A stretch of DNA of 9,218 nt from Synechococcales cyanobacterium PMM_0073 (lineage in GTDB: Bacteria; Cyanobacteriota; Cyanobacteriia; Elainellales; Elainellaceae): positions 1-9,218 of the forward strand of contig CASBQH010000456.1 of the NCBI GenBank assembly GCA_949127695.1. The letters run 5' to 3'. The position numbers were made by a program, and so were the translations under genes. The notes beneath the pieces were generated by a model. That model was not told the DNA's origin. It did no database searches and saw only the letters and a list, made by a program, of their open reading frames with translations. This document shows positions 1 through 6,708 of the stretch, piece by piece. Position 1 is the first letter of the stretch; each line of letters begins with the position of its first letter.

Positions 1-1
1 G

Positions 2-1309
2 ATCAGCATGGTGGCAGCGCCCGCCGTGGCTCCCACCAATCGGCTGGCCATGAGCGCCACGGCGGGTGTGGCCAGCTTTGGTTCAGCCCTAGCGCTCTCT
101 GGTATTGCCAGTCGGCAGGCCAAGCGCACCGCCGCTGATTTGCAAGCTCAGTTTGATGCGGTGTCGCAGGGCAACCTCAGCGCTCGCGCTCAGGTTTACT
201 CAGAAGACGAGTTTGGCCGACTGTCTGCTGGCTTTAACCAGATGTCGCGGGTGATTTTGACCACAACCAGCGAAGCCCAGCGCAAAGCTGAGGAGCAGGA
301 GCAGGCCAAAGAAGACTTGCAGCGGCAGGTGATTCGGCTCCTAGACGATGTGGAAGGTGCGGCTAGGGGCGATTTGACCGTGCAGGCTGAAGTCACCGCC
401 GACGTGCTGGGTGCGGTCGCTGACTCTTTCAACCTGACGATTCAAAACCTGCGGGGAATTGTGCAGCAGGTGAAGCTAGCGGCGCGTCAAGTCACCAAAA
501 GCTCAACCGAAAACGAGATTTTTGCCCGTTCGCTCTCCTCAGATGCGCTGCGCCAAGCCGAAGAGCTGGCCGTGACGCTGAACTCGGTGCAGGTAATGAC
601 TGACTCGATTCAGCGGGTGGCCGAAAGCGCCCGTGAAGCCGAAGAGGTGGCGCGTTCGGCCTCGGCTACGGCGCTGCGGGGCGGCGAGGCCGTGGAGCGC
701 ACGGTATCCGGGATTTTGGAGATTCGCGAAACGGTGGCCGAAACCACCCGCAAGGTAAAGCGACTGGCCGAATCTTCTCAGGAGATTTCTAAGATTGTCG
801 CCCTGATTTCGCAGATCGCCTCGCGTACCAACCTGCTTGCCCTCAACGCCAGCATTGAGGCCGCCAGAGCAGGCGAGGCGGGTCGCGGCTTCGCGATTGT
901 GGCTGACGAAGTGCGGCAGCTGGCCGATCGGGCGGCCAAATCTTCCAAAGAAATTGAGCAAATCGTCTTGCAAATTCAGGGCGAGACCAGCTCAGTCATG
1001 ACCGCGATGGAAGAAGGCACCCAGCAGGTGATTGAAGGCACAAGGCTGGCCGAACAGGCCAAGCGCTCGCTGGAGGATATCATTCAGGTCTCAAACCGGA
1101 TTGACGTGCTGGTGCGCTCCATTACCGCCGATACAGTCGAGCAGACCGAGACTTCGCGTAACGTGGCGCAGGTGATGCAGTCAGTGGAGCTAACCGCCCA
1201 AGAAACCTCCCAGGAAGCCCAGCGCGTGTCAGGCTCGCTGCAAAACCAGGTGGGCGTCGCCCGCGATCTGCTTTCCTCAGTAGAGCGCTTCCGGGTCGAA
1301 AAAGTCTAG
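2..1309 (+). CDS. Methyl-accepting chemotaxis protein, PilJ/PixJ-type, C-terminal part (5' end outside window)
   Basis: This is the cytoplasmic signalling part of a membrane chemoreceptor that would couple taxis, probably pilus-driven photo- or chemotaxis, to a CheW/CheA complex. The frame is open from the first bases, so the ATG at 8 is probably internal and the sensor domain lies upstream. Numbering from that ATG, residues about 15-33 are hydrophobic (end of a membrane segment). A HAMP domain follows at about 30-85, with GNLSARA and [14 protein letters not shown] second HAMP lies at about 106-160, with GDLTVQAEV and ADSFN. The long coiled-coil methyl-accepting domain runs from about 165 to the end. 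Its hairpin tip, at 281-308, carries the highly conserved [20 protein letters not shown]. Two tandem HAMPs before the signalling domain match cyanobacterial PilJ/TaxD receptors. No CheA-like kinase follows; the next gene is an unrelated radical SAM enzyme. The family assignment is certain; the ligand or stimulus cannot be read here. Confidence 0.95.
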   Translation: MSMVAAPAVAPTNRLAMSATAGVASFGSALALSGIASRQAKRTAADLQAQFDAVSQGNLSARAQVYSEDEFGRLSAGFNQMSRVILTTTSEAQRKAEEQEQAKEDLQRQVIRLLDDVEGAARGDLTVQAEVTADVLGAVADSFNLTIQNLRGIVQQVKLAARQVTKSSTENEIFARSLSSDALRQAEELAVTLNSVQVMTDSIQRVAESAREAEEVARSASATALRGGEAVERTVSGILEIRETVAETTRKVKRLAESSQEISKIVALISQIASRTNLLALNASIEAARAGEAGRGFAIVADEVRQLADRAAKSSKEIEQIVLQIQGETSSVMTAMEEGTQQVIEGTRLAEQAKRSLEDIIQVSNRIDVLVRSITADTVEQTETSRNVAQVMQSVELTAQETSQEAQRVSGSLQNQVGVARDLLSSVERFRVEKV

Positions 1310-1389
1310 CCCAAGCTGCTGTCCAGCGTTTTGTGGCGATCTGCTTTACACAAAAACCAGGGCTTAAGGTACGCTGAACTATGCAACTC

Positions 1390-1416
1390 GGCTATGGGGC
1401 TTGATTCTGCCCAGCC
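1390..1416 (+). terminator. Weak hairpin after the chemoreceptor gene
   Basis: GGCT (1390-1393) and GGGC (1397-1400) can pair with GCCC (1409-1412) and AGCC (1413-1416), giving 8 GC-rich pairs with a 3-base bulge and an 8-base loop. A U-rich stretch (GTTTTC) appears only about 24 bases later, so this is a weak terminator candidate. The rest of the 1310-1517 gap holds nothing convincing: no tRNA and no cobalamin-riboswitch consensus were seen. Confidence 0.25.
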
Positions 1417-1517
1417 GCCTGTTTGGCTTCTAGTAAATCCGTTTTCTTAGCCAAGCGCTCTGAAACCCGGCTTCAAGCCATCCGTTGCCATCCGGTCGTA
1501 CTGTGAGGTTTGGATTC

Positions 1518-3095
1518 ATGCGAGTTTTGCTGCTCTATCCCCTGTTTCCCAAAACGTTCTGGTCGTTTGAGAAAATTTTGGAGCTAGTAGGCCGCAAGGT
1601 GCTGCTGCCGCCGCTGGGCTTGATCACCGCCGCCGCCATCTTGCCCCAGGATTGGGAATACAAGCTAGTAGATCACAACGTGCGTGAAGTCACCGAAGCC
1701 GAGTGGGACTGGGCAGATCTGGTGATTCTCTCGGCGATGATTGTCCAAAAAGCCGATCTGCTGGAGCAAATCCATGAGGCCAAGCGACGCGGCAAGCGGG
1801 TGGCCGTGGGCGGCCCTTACCCGACTTCAGTGCCCGAAGATGCGGCAGAGGCTGATTATTTAATTTTGGACGAAGGCGAAATCACGCTGCCGATGTTTGT
1901 GGAGGCAGTGCAGCAAGGGCAGCTTTCAGGAACATTCCGCGCCAAAGACGGCGAAAGACCCGATGTCACCACCACGCCAGTCCCTCGCTATGACCTGCTG
2001 GAGCTAGATGCCTACGATTCCATGTCGGTGCAGTTTTCACGGGGCTGCCCCTTCCAGTGCGAGTTCTGCGACATTATTGTGCTCTATGGCCGCAAGCCGC
2101 GCACCAAAACCCCGGCGCAGCTGCTCAATGAACTCGACTGCCTCTATGAGCTAGGCTGGCGGCGGGCTGTGTTCATGGTGGATGACAACTTTATTGGCAA
2201 CAAGCGCAACGTCAAGCTGTTTTTGCAAGAGCTGAAAGGCTGGATGGCGGCTCACGAATACCCATTCAGCTTTAATACCGAAGCTTCGGTAGACTTGGCG
2301 CAAGACGACGAGCTGCTAGAGCTGATGATGGCCTGCAACTTCAACGCCGTCTTTCTGGGCATTGAAACCCCAGATGCCGACAGCCTAGCAATGACCAAAA
2401 AGTTTCAGAATACTCGTAGCTCGCTAGAAGAGTCGGTAGATAAAATCAATCGGGCGGGGCTGCGGATTATGGCCGGGTTTATCATCGGCTTTGACGGCGA
2501 GAAGACTGGCGCAGGCGACCGGATTATTCAGTTTGTCGAAGAGACGGCCATCCCAACTGCTGTATTTGGCCTGCTGCAAGCCCTGCCCAATACGGCGCTC
2601 TGGCATCGGCTGGAAAAAGAAGGCCGTCTGCATAACAACAAGAGCGACGGCAACCAGTTTTCGCTGATGAACTTTGTGCCGACGCGCCCGGTGGAGGAGA
2701 TTGCCCAAGAGTATGTTCACGCCTTCTGTACACTCTACGAACCCAGCCGCTTCTTGGCACGCACCTATCGCCATTTTCTAAATCTTGCGCCCTCGTCCTG
2801 CGCCGTGCCGTTTCGGATGCCCAGCCGTACCGATCTGCGGGCTTTGGCGATTGTCGTCTGGCGGCAAGGCTTTCAGCGCAGCACACGCTGGCAGTTCTGG
2901 CGGCAGTTTTTCAGCATTCTGCGGCAGAACCCCGGCGTCTGGGATCACTATGTAACAGTCTGCGCTCACGCCGAGCATTTTATCGAGTATCGCCAAATTG
3001 TCCGCGACCAGATTGAAGCGCAGCTGGTCGAATATCGCGCCGAGCAAGCGCGGCAGGTTACGGCTGCACCGCAAGCTGAACTGCTGACTCGATAG
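1518..3095 (+). CDS. B12-binding domain radical SAM protein with DUF4070 C-terminus (HpnP-like superfamily)
   Basis: A cobalamin-binding radical SAM enzyme of 525 residues. The N-terminal B12-binding fold covers about residues 1-140, with PPLGLITAAAILP (31-43), VDHNV (51-55), VGGPYPTS (97-104) and DEGE (118-121). The radical SAM core carries the [4Fe-4S] motif CPFQCEFC, with C177, C181 and C184, then GIET (281-284) and GFIIGFDGE (320-328). The C-terminal region resembles DUF4070. This architecture is shared with hopanoid C-2 methylase HpnP. However, most cyanobacteria carry a conserved protein of this type that is not shown to be HpnP, so no symbol is given and a methyltransferase-like role is inference. 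The ATG at 1518 is preferred over the in-frame TTG at 1485 because GAGG (1505-1508) lies 9 bases upstream and the conserved RVLLLYP strand begins directly after it. A strong terminator follows. Confidence 0.9.
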   Translation: MRVLLLYPLFPKTFWSFEKILELVGRKVLLPPLGLITAAAILPQDWEYKLVDHNVREVTEAEWDWADLVILSAMIVQKADLLEQIHEAKRRGKRVAVGGPYPTSVPEDAAEADYLILDEGEITLPMFVEAVQQGQLSGTFRAKDGERPDVTTTPVPRYDLLELDAYDSMSVQFSRGCPFQCEFCDIIVLYGRKPRTKTPAQLLNELDCLYELGWRRAVFMVDDNFIGNKRNVKLFLQELKGWMAAHEYPFSFNTEASVDLAQDDELLELMMACNFNAVFLGIETPDADSLAMTKKFQNTRSSLEESVDKINRAGLRIMAGFIIGFDGEKTGAGDRIIQFVEETAIPTAVFGLLQALPNTALWHRLEKEGRLHNNKSDGNQFSLMNFVPTRPVEEIAQEYVHAFCTLYEPSRFLARTYRHFLNLAPSSCAVPFRMPSRTDLRALAIVVWRQGFQRSTRWQFWRQFFSILRQNPGVWDHYVTVCAHAEHFIEYRQIVRDQIEAQLVEYRAEQARQVTAAPQAELLTR

Positions 3096-3127
3096 CATTA
3101 GGAGTTGAAGAGTAGTTGAATGTTTGG

Positions 3128-3153
3128 GGGGCACAGGGTTTGTGCCCCTTTTT
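3128..3153 (+). terminator. Rho-independent terminator after the radical SAM gene
   Basis: GGGGCACA (3128-3135) pairs perfectly with TGTGCCCC (3141-3148) around a 5-base loop, and TTTTT (3149-3153) follows at once. The U-tract lies on the plus-strand side only, so it ends transcription from the radical SAM gene just before the convergent petL stop codon. Confidence 0.9.
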
Positions 3154-3156
3154 GCG

Positions 3157-3252
3157 CTAAATCACCTTAGCGGCTCGCAGCCCAAAATACAGCCCCATCG
3201 CCAGCCCGAAAGAAGTGCCAATCCAGATAAAGTAAATAATTGCTCCGCCCAT
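3157..3252 (-). CDS. petL: Cytochrome b6f complex subunit PetL (subunit VI), 31 residues
   Basis: A tiny single-span membrane protein of the cytochrome b6f complex, which carries electrons between photosystem II and photosystem I in the thylakoid. The minus-strand ATG (3252-3250) opens a 31-codon frame ending in TAG (3159-3157). The protein begins MGGAIIYFIWIG, continues as a hydrophobic helix through FGLAMGLYFGLR, and ends AAKVI. It aligns without gaps over about 29 residues with PetL as I remember it from Mastigocladus (GA-x2-Y near the start, FG-[IL]-A in the middle, basic residue and K-[LV]-I at the end). The length of 31-32 residues is typical for the family. GGAG (plus-strand complement at 3263-3266) lies 10 bases before the start, a good ribosome site. 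The gene is easily missed because of its size. PetL is a peripheral subunit that stabilises the complex. Confidence 0.85.
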   Translation of the reverse strand: MGGAIIYFIWIGTSFGLAMGLYFGLRAAKVI

Positions 3253-3272
3253 CTGAAGATATCTCCGTCTGC

Positions 3273-3300
3273 ATATTGAAAGATCACTGCTCTCATTCAA
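3273..3300 (-). promoter_or_regulatory. petL: Possible petL promoter
   Basis: On the minus strand TTGAAT (complement of 3295-3300) is followed after 16 bases by CAATAT (complement of 3273-3278), about 20 bases before the petL start. The -35 element is fair and the -10 element weak, with only three of six consensus bases. The 68-base space between petL and the cobalamin gene upstream could instead allow read-through. Confidence 0.3.
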
Positions 3301-3320
3301 CCACTGAGTTGACGCAGGCT

Positions 3321-3773
3321 TCAAGCTTCTAGGAGCAATTGGGCAACCGCAAGCGTAATGCTGGGCTGGCCGGGATGACGAATCATTTGCTTCGGAATCC
3401 AGAGCGGCGACTGGGCGGCTAGAACAGCTGCGGCTTCAGCCACGCTGGGCGTCGCGACTTTGTCCATCACCTGAGCGGCGGGATGCGGCACAGATACCGC
3501 TCGCAGCTGCTCAGCCGAAAATCCGCGCAGCTGCCAATGCCGCTCGGCGCAAAGCTCATAAATGCCTGCGGTGGCTTTAGTCTCCAGCGTGGCAAGGCCG
3601 ATAATCAGCGCTGCGTCTAGGCCATGCGCCTCGCAGAGTTGCTGGATGGCGGCGGCAATCTCAGCGGGCAATACACCGCGCTGATAGCCAAAACCAAACC
3701 AGAGCCGTTTGTAGGGGATGCACATAGTTCTGGGCTTGAGGAGGCAGCAGCCCATACCGCACTCGCTTGACAT
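3321..3773 (-). CDS. Cobalamin biosynthesis protein, CbiG C-terminal / CobE-like domain, stand-alone
   Basis: A small cobalamin-pathway protein equivalent to the C-terminal domain of CbiG, or to CobE. CbiG acts in ring contraction of the corrin ring; the role of the isolated domain is less clear. Family features in the 150-residue frame are LWFGFGYQRGV (24-34), an acidic helix, GLATLETKATAGIYEL (59-74), FSAEQL (85-90), VPHPAAQVMDKVATPSVAEAA (95-115) and IPKQ (126-129). The start is uncertain. Residues 1-16 (MSSECGMGCCLLKPRT) are Cys-rich and lie outside the normal domain. An in-frame ATG at 3725 (residue 17) would give a typical 134-residue protein, but neither start has a clear Shine-Dalgarno. 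In many cyanobacteria a CbiG part is fused to CobJ; here the domain stands alone. It is divergent from the ABC permease and upstream of petL on the same strand. Confidence 0.8.
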   Translation of the reverse strand: MSSECGMGCCLLKPRTMCIPYKRLWFGFGYQRGVLPAEIAAAIQQLCEAHGLDAALIIGLATLETKATAGIYELCAERHWQLRGFSAEQLRAVSVPHPAAQVMDKVATPSVAEAAAVLAAQSPLWIPKQMIRHPGQPSITLAVAQLLLEA

Positions 3774-3840
3774 ACGTTAGGCTAAAGACAAGATTTAAAA
3801 ACAAAACTTTGGACAACTCCTACCAAATTAATCCTGACCT
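3774..3840. promoter_or_regulatory. Divergent intergenic region between cobalamin gene and ABC permease
   Basis: This AT-rich 67-base gap must hold the start signals for both outward-facing genes. No canonical -35/-10 pair could be picked with confidence. On the plus side there is no clear ribosome site before the ATG at 3841. Its existence as a promoter region is inferred from gene orientation. Confidence 0.4.
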
Positions 3841-4731
3841 ATGAGTCAAACTGTCACCCCTTCCCCCACAGCTCTCTCTAGTGGCCTTGTAGAAGCGGCA
3901 ATCCAGCCTTCGCCCCAGAGCGACTTTCGCGATTTTGTCCAAGAAACCCTGGCGCTCACCCGCCGTCTGTTTATACAGCTTCAGCGCCGTCCCTCCACGC
4001 TGCTGGCCGGAATTATTCAGCCAGTGATGTGGCTGGTGCTGTTTGGGGCGCTGTTTCAGAATATGCCGCAGGGGCTGTTTGGCGGTAGCCAAAACTATGG
4101 CCAGTTTTTGGCGGCAGGCGTGATTGTGTTTACGGCCTTTGGCGGAGCGCTAAATGCTGGACTGCCAGTGATGTTTGATCGCGAGTTTGGCTTCTTAAAT
4201 CGGCTGCTGGTGGCTCCGTTGGCCTCGCGCTTTTCAATTGTGCTGGCCTCCGCGATTTTTATTGCCAGCCTGAGTCTGGTGCAGACTTTCGTAATTTTGG
4301 GCATGAGCGCCGTTTTGGGAGCAGGGCTACCCAGCCTCAGCGGACTGGCCTTGGTGATTCTAATTGTGCTGACGCTGACGCTGGGCGTGACGGCGCTGAG
4401 TCTGGGGCTGGCCTTTTCGCTGCCCGGTCACATTGAGCTAATCGCCGTGATTTTTGTCACCAATCTACCGCTGCTGTTTGCCAGTACGGCACTTGCGCCA
4501 TTGGCCTTCATGCCTAAGTGGCTGCAAGTCGTGGCCAGCCTCAACCCGCTCAGCTACGCCATCGAGCCGATTCGCTATATTTATACGCACGCGACTTGGG
4601 GACTGAGCAGTACTGTCATGCAGGCTCCGTTCGGGGCAGTTTCGCTGGGGACGGCGCTGCTGGTGCTGGCTGGGTTTAGCGGGCTGGCGCTGCTGAGCAT
4701 TCGGCCAGTGCTGCGTCGCGCCTTTGCCTAA
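3841..4731 (+). CDS. ABC-2 type transporter permease (DrrB-like)
   Basis: The membrane subunit of an ABC-2 family exporter, placed in the cytoplasmic membrane. After a polar N-terminus (residues 1-50) there are about six hydrophobic segments, near 54-72, 90-110, 134-158, 168-194, 198-222 and 268-288. The family motif region DREFGFLNRLLVAPLASR (113-130) follows the second segment. The conserved LNPLSYAIEPIRY (234-246) precedes the last segment, as in DrrB/NodJ-type permeases. The length of 296 residues is normal, and the ATG at 3841 is the first in frame. No ATP-binding subunit lies on either side: the divergent neighbour is a cobalamin protein and the downstream gene a secreted protein. Its ATPase must therefore be encoded elsewhere. 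The substrate is unknown. Confidence 0.9.
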   Translation: MSQTVTPSPTALSSGLVEAAIQPSPQSDFRDFVQETLALTRRLFIQLQRRPSTLLAGIIQPVMWLVLFGALFQNMPQGLFGGSQNYGQFLAAGVIVFTAFGGALNAGLPVMFDREFGFLNRLLVAPLASRFSIVLASAIFIASLSLVQTFVILGMSAVLGAGLPSLSGLALVILIVLTLTLGVTALSLGLAFSLPGHIELIAVIFVTNLPLLFASTALAPLAFMPKWLQVVASLNPLSYAIEPIRYIYTHATWGLSSTVMQAPFGAVSLGTALLVLAGFSGLALLSIRPVLRRAFA

Positions 4732-4827
4732 AGGATTAGCTTTGATCTGGAGATCTAGCTCAAAAGCCAGAATCATCGCTAAACTTTGATTGAGCTTCAA
4801 GCCTAAGTTTTGAGGAGTTACTGAATT

Positions 4828-5205
4828 ATGCAATCTAAGTTTTGGCAATCTAAGTTTTGTTTGTTTGCACTGGGGCTGCTGACGGCTGGCGCTTTGACAA
4901 GCTTGGCTCCTCGCGCCATGGCCGACGGCGTTGATCCGCTAGATGCCAACCGCCGCCGCACTGAAGATCCATTCTCAAACCAAAACAGCCCGACCAGCAG
5001 CGATCCGTTTTTTGACATCATGCACCGGGCGCAGCTGGGCAATATTCGCAGCCTGCCCGAGTTTGGCCAGGATCAGCAGGAAAATATTGGCTCACAGGCA
5101 TCTGATTTTCGCACCCGGCAGCGCGAGCTAATCTTGCAGAATCAGCAGCAGCAGACAGAAGGCGCTGTACCCACGCAGCCAGCTAGCTCAGACAGTCAAC
5201 TGTGA
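4828..5205 (+). CDS. Conserved cyanobacterial secreted protein of unknown function
   Basis: A 125-residue protein with a clear Sec signal peptide: basic start (K4, K9), hydrophobic core at about 10-27 (CLFALGLLTAGALTSLA), and a likely cleavage site after A32 (AMA followed by D33). The mature part is short, polar and Gln/Ser-rich. It contains a DPF-rich stretch (DPFSNQN, SDPFF) and the segment GNIRSLPEF...QDQQENI...FRTRQREL, which I recall from small uncharacterised cyanobacterial proteins. No enzymatic motif is visible. GAGGAG (4812-4817) lies 10 bases before the ATG and fixes the start. The stop overlaps the next start as GTGA, so translation with the DUF924 gene is probably coupled. Codons 2-11 are made of two copies of a 15-base unit. 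Confidence 0.8.
   Translation: MQSKFWQSKFCLFALGLLTAGALTSLAPRAMADGVDPLDANRRRTEDPFSNQNSPTSSDPFFDIMHRAQLGNIRSLPEFGQDQQENIGSQASDFRTRQRELILQNQQQQTEGAVPTQPASSDSQL
4831..4860 (+). repeat. Tandem 15-base duplication in the signal-peptide start
   Basis: CAATCTAAGTTTTGG (4831-4845) is followed directly by CAATCTAAGTTTTGT (4846-4860), encoding QSKFW then QSKFC. A third copy of the core CTAAGTTTTG lies just upstream at 4803-4812, before the ribosome site. Confidence 0.9.
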
Positions 5206-5786
5206 CGCGAGCGCCAGAAACTCAAGCCGTGCTGCGGTTTTGGTTTGGGGAACCGCCACAGAGTTACGCAGAGCGGCGCAAGCTTTGGTTTGGCAAACAG
5301 CCTGAGTTTGATGCGACGATTCGACAGCAGTTTCAGCAGCTCTATGAACAGGCGGCTACAGGGGCGCTAGATGGCTGGGCGCAGGCTCCGCAGGGCTGCT
5401 TGGCGCTAATCTTGATCCTCGATCAGTTTTCGCGCAATATGTTTCGGGATAAGCCTCAAGCTTTTGCTACTGACGCCAAGGCGCTCGCCCTAGCTCGGCA
5501 GGCTGTCGATGCCGGTTTTGACCGAGAGTTGACGCCTTTGCAGCGGATTTTTCTTTACCTACCGTTTGAGCATAGCGAGCAGCTGGCTGATCAAGCTCAG
5601 TCGGTGCGGCGATTTGAGCAGCTTTATCTGGAGCAGCCAGAGCTAATGGATGTCTGGGACTATGCCAAGCGGCATCAGGCTGTGGTGGAGCAATTCGGAC
5701 GATTTCCGCACCGGAACGCTATTTTAGGACGCGAGACTACGCCCGCAGAGTCCGAGTTTTTGCAACAGCCCGGATCGAGCTTTTAG
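5202..5786 (+). CDS. DUF924 family protein
   Basis: A 194-residue all-helical protein of the DUF924 family, which has a TPR-like fold and no established biochemical role. Diagnostic segments in order are VLRFWFG (10-16), KLWFGKQPEFDATI (27-40), LILDQFSRNMFR (71-82), FLYLPFEHSE (117-126) and a C-terminal H-QAVVEQFGRFPHRN-LGR block near 160-178. The frame opens with GTG at 5202, overlapping the TGA of the secreted-protein gene (GTGA). The conserved RFWFG segment begins only 11 residues later, which supports this start. No separate ribosome site was seen, consistent with translational coupling. Its TAG shares the bases 5783-5786 with the TAA of the convergent DUF2854 gene, so there is no room for a terminator between them. 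Confidence 0.93.
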   Translation: MTRAPETQAVLRFWFGEPPQSYAERRKLWFGKQPEFDATIRQQFQQLYEQAATGALDGWAQAPQGCLALILILDQFSRNMFRDKPQAFATDAKALALARQAVDAGFDRELTPLQRIFLYLPFEHSEQLADQAQSVRRFEQLYLEQPELMDVWDYAKRHQAVVEQFGRFPHRNAILGRETTPAESEFLQQPGSSF

Positions 5787-6346
5787 GATTGCGCGGCTGC
5801 CACCGGAGCTGCAATCACTGTCACTTCAATCTGCTCTTCGGCGGGCTGCGCCAGCTTCACATGCACCGCCTCCCCGAAAAACCGATCTAGCTTCTCCTGC
5901 TTTTTCTGCCAGGTTTCCAGCGTAATCAGCGGTGAATCAAACTCCAGCACCAGCGCATAGCTGCCGTCAATTGCCGTTTCGCGCAAGCCTATCAGCACCG
6001 GACGCTCTTCATCTGTGGGGCTAAGACCTAAAAAAGACAGCGAGGTATCTAGATGCGCCTCTTGACCGTAGCGGTAGCGCGTAATGTCTTTGCGAACCTG
6101 GTTTTGGGTTTCGGTCGCCTGCTGTTCGCGCAGCGCCAAAACTTCTGGGGAGGTTGGTTCAGAGTAGGGCGTGGGCACCAGCTCGGCTGATTTGAGCGCT
6201 AGCCCGCCCAGCAGCAGCGGAATGCCGTAGAAAAAGCCAATCAAATTCAGGGTGGGCTGATCGCTAAAGTAAGCGATAAAGCCAATCACTGTCAAAATGG
6301 AACCGATGGTCAGTCCTACCGTTCCCAGAGAAGTTTGGCGTAACAT
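5783..6346 (-). CDS. DUF2854 domain membrane protein
   Basis: A 187-residue protein of the DUF2854 family, found in cyanobacteria and plastid-bearing plants and of unknown function. Two hydrophobic segments near the N-terminus (about residues 8-28, TVGLTIGSILTVIGFIAYF, and 35-51, LIGFFYGIPLLLGGLAL) form a short-loop membrane hairpin. A soluble region follows with RKDITRYRYGQEAHLDTSLSFLGL (about 85-108), the family's most recognisable stretch, then ERPVLIGLRE and a beta-rich tail. The C-terminus is Ala-rich. The ATG at 6346 is the first in frame and the domain starts at once, though no good Shine-Dalgarno precedes it. The gene converges on DUF924 with a 4-base stop-codon overlap. Confidence 0.88.
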   Translation of the reverse strand: MLRQTSLGTVGLTIGSILTVIGFIAYFSDQPTLNLIGFFYGIPLLLGGLALKSAELVPTPYSEPTSPEVLALREQQATETQNQVRKDITRYRYGQEAHLDTSLSFLGLSPTDEERPVLIGLRETAIDGSYALVLEFDSPLITLETWQKKQEKLDRFFGEAVHVKLAQPAEEQIEVTVIAAPVAAAQS

Positions 6347-6390
6347 GTTTTATGGAGTAAGCGTTAGTTAACAGTTTTAATCGGTCTAGA

Positions 6391-6708
6391 ATGCTGACTA
6401 AAAGCAGGCTTGGTTTGACTGCCTTGCTCTCTAGCTTATCTCAGTTAAATCCTTTGCCAACATTCGGATCATCACCCGGATCGTCTTCAGTATCCGGTCA
6501 TGCCTGCCGATTTTAAAGCATCCCCATTCATGGAACAGTTCAGGCTAGCAACGGGGACGCTAGCTCCAGAGGACTCCTGCAATTTAGCAATCAGCTCCTG
6601 ATCTTGCCAGAGCATATAGGCTGTATTTTACATTTGCTAGAAACTGCTAAAACAGAAGAGCGAGTGGATAGGCAGCAGCTTGAAAATTTGGGGGTGAACC
6701 CGACATGA
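6391..6708 (+). pseudogene. Open-frame debris upstream of the MNT remnant, one in-frame stop
   Basis: From the ATG at 6391 a frame runs 41 codons to TAA (6514-6516). The same frame then stays open for 63 more codons to TGA (6706-6708), which overlaps the next ATG as ATGA. The second part has no ATG and reads like the tail of a soluble protein, with LLQFSNQLLILPEHI and HLLETAKTEERVDRQQLENL. The ATGA overlap is what would be expected if it had once been the gene preceding an MNT antitoxin. I do not recognise the family. It may be a decayed gene or only chance open frame. Confidence 0.3.
6476..6497. repeat. Short inverted repeat
   Basis: CCGGAT (6476-6481) pairs with ATCCGG (6492-6497) across a 10-base loop, inside the gene-poor stretch 6347-6704. 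No U-tract follows. No other RNA gene or promoter could be supported in this 358-base gap, apart from the open-frame debris. Confidence 0.4.

Noticed and set aside
539..973. Minus-strand 144-codon frame
   Set aside because: It lies fully opposite the conserved methyl-accepting domain and has a composition typical of an antisense shadow.
1345..1375. TTTACA followed by TACGCT as a promoter for the radical SAM gene
   Set aside because: The spacer is 19 bases and the -10 match is poor; too weak to list.
1310..1517. Possible cobalamin riboswitch before the B12-dependent radical SAM gene
   Set aside because: Neither the conserved B12-box sequence nor the typical GC-rich core was seen, and the leader is short.
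2424..3134. Three long minus-strand frames opposite the radical SAM gene
   Set aside because: They mirror a strongly conserved coding region in other frames, and one would run through the terminator; no domain is recognisable.
4741..4775. Imperfect hairpin around AGATCT after the ABC permease as a terminator
   Set aside because: The stem needs a bulge and a palindromic centre, and no U-tract follows.
4943..5131. Plus-strand 62-codon frame inside the secreted-protein gene
   Set aside because: It is an alternative frame within a gene that has a clear signal peptide and ribosome site.
6487..6615. Minus-strand 42-codon frame starting MLWQDQELIAKLQ
   Set aside because: It is short, lies inside decayed sequence opposite the 6517-6708 frame, has no convincing ribosome site and ends in a low-information tail; not supportable as a gene.
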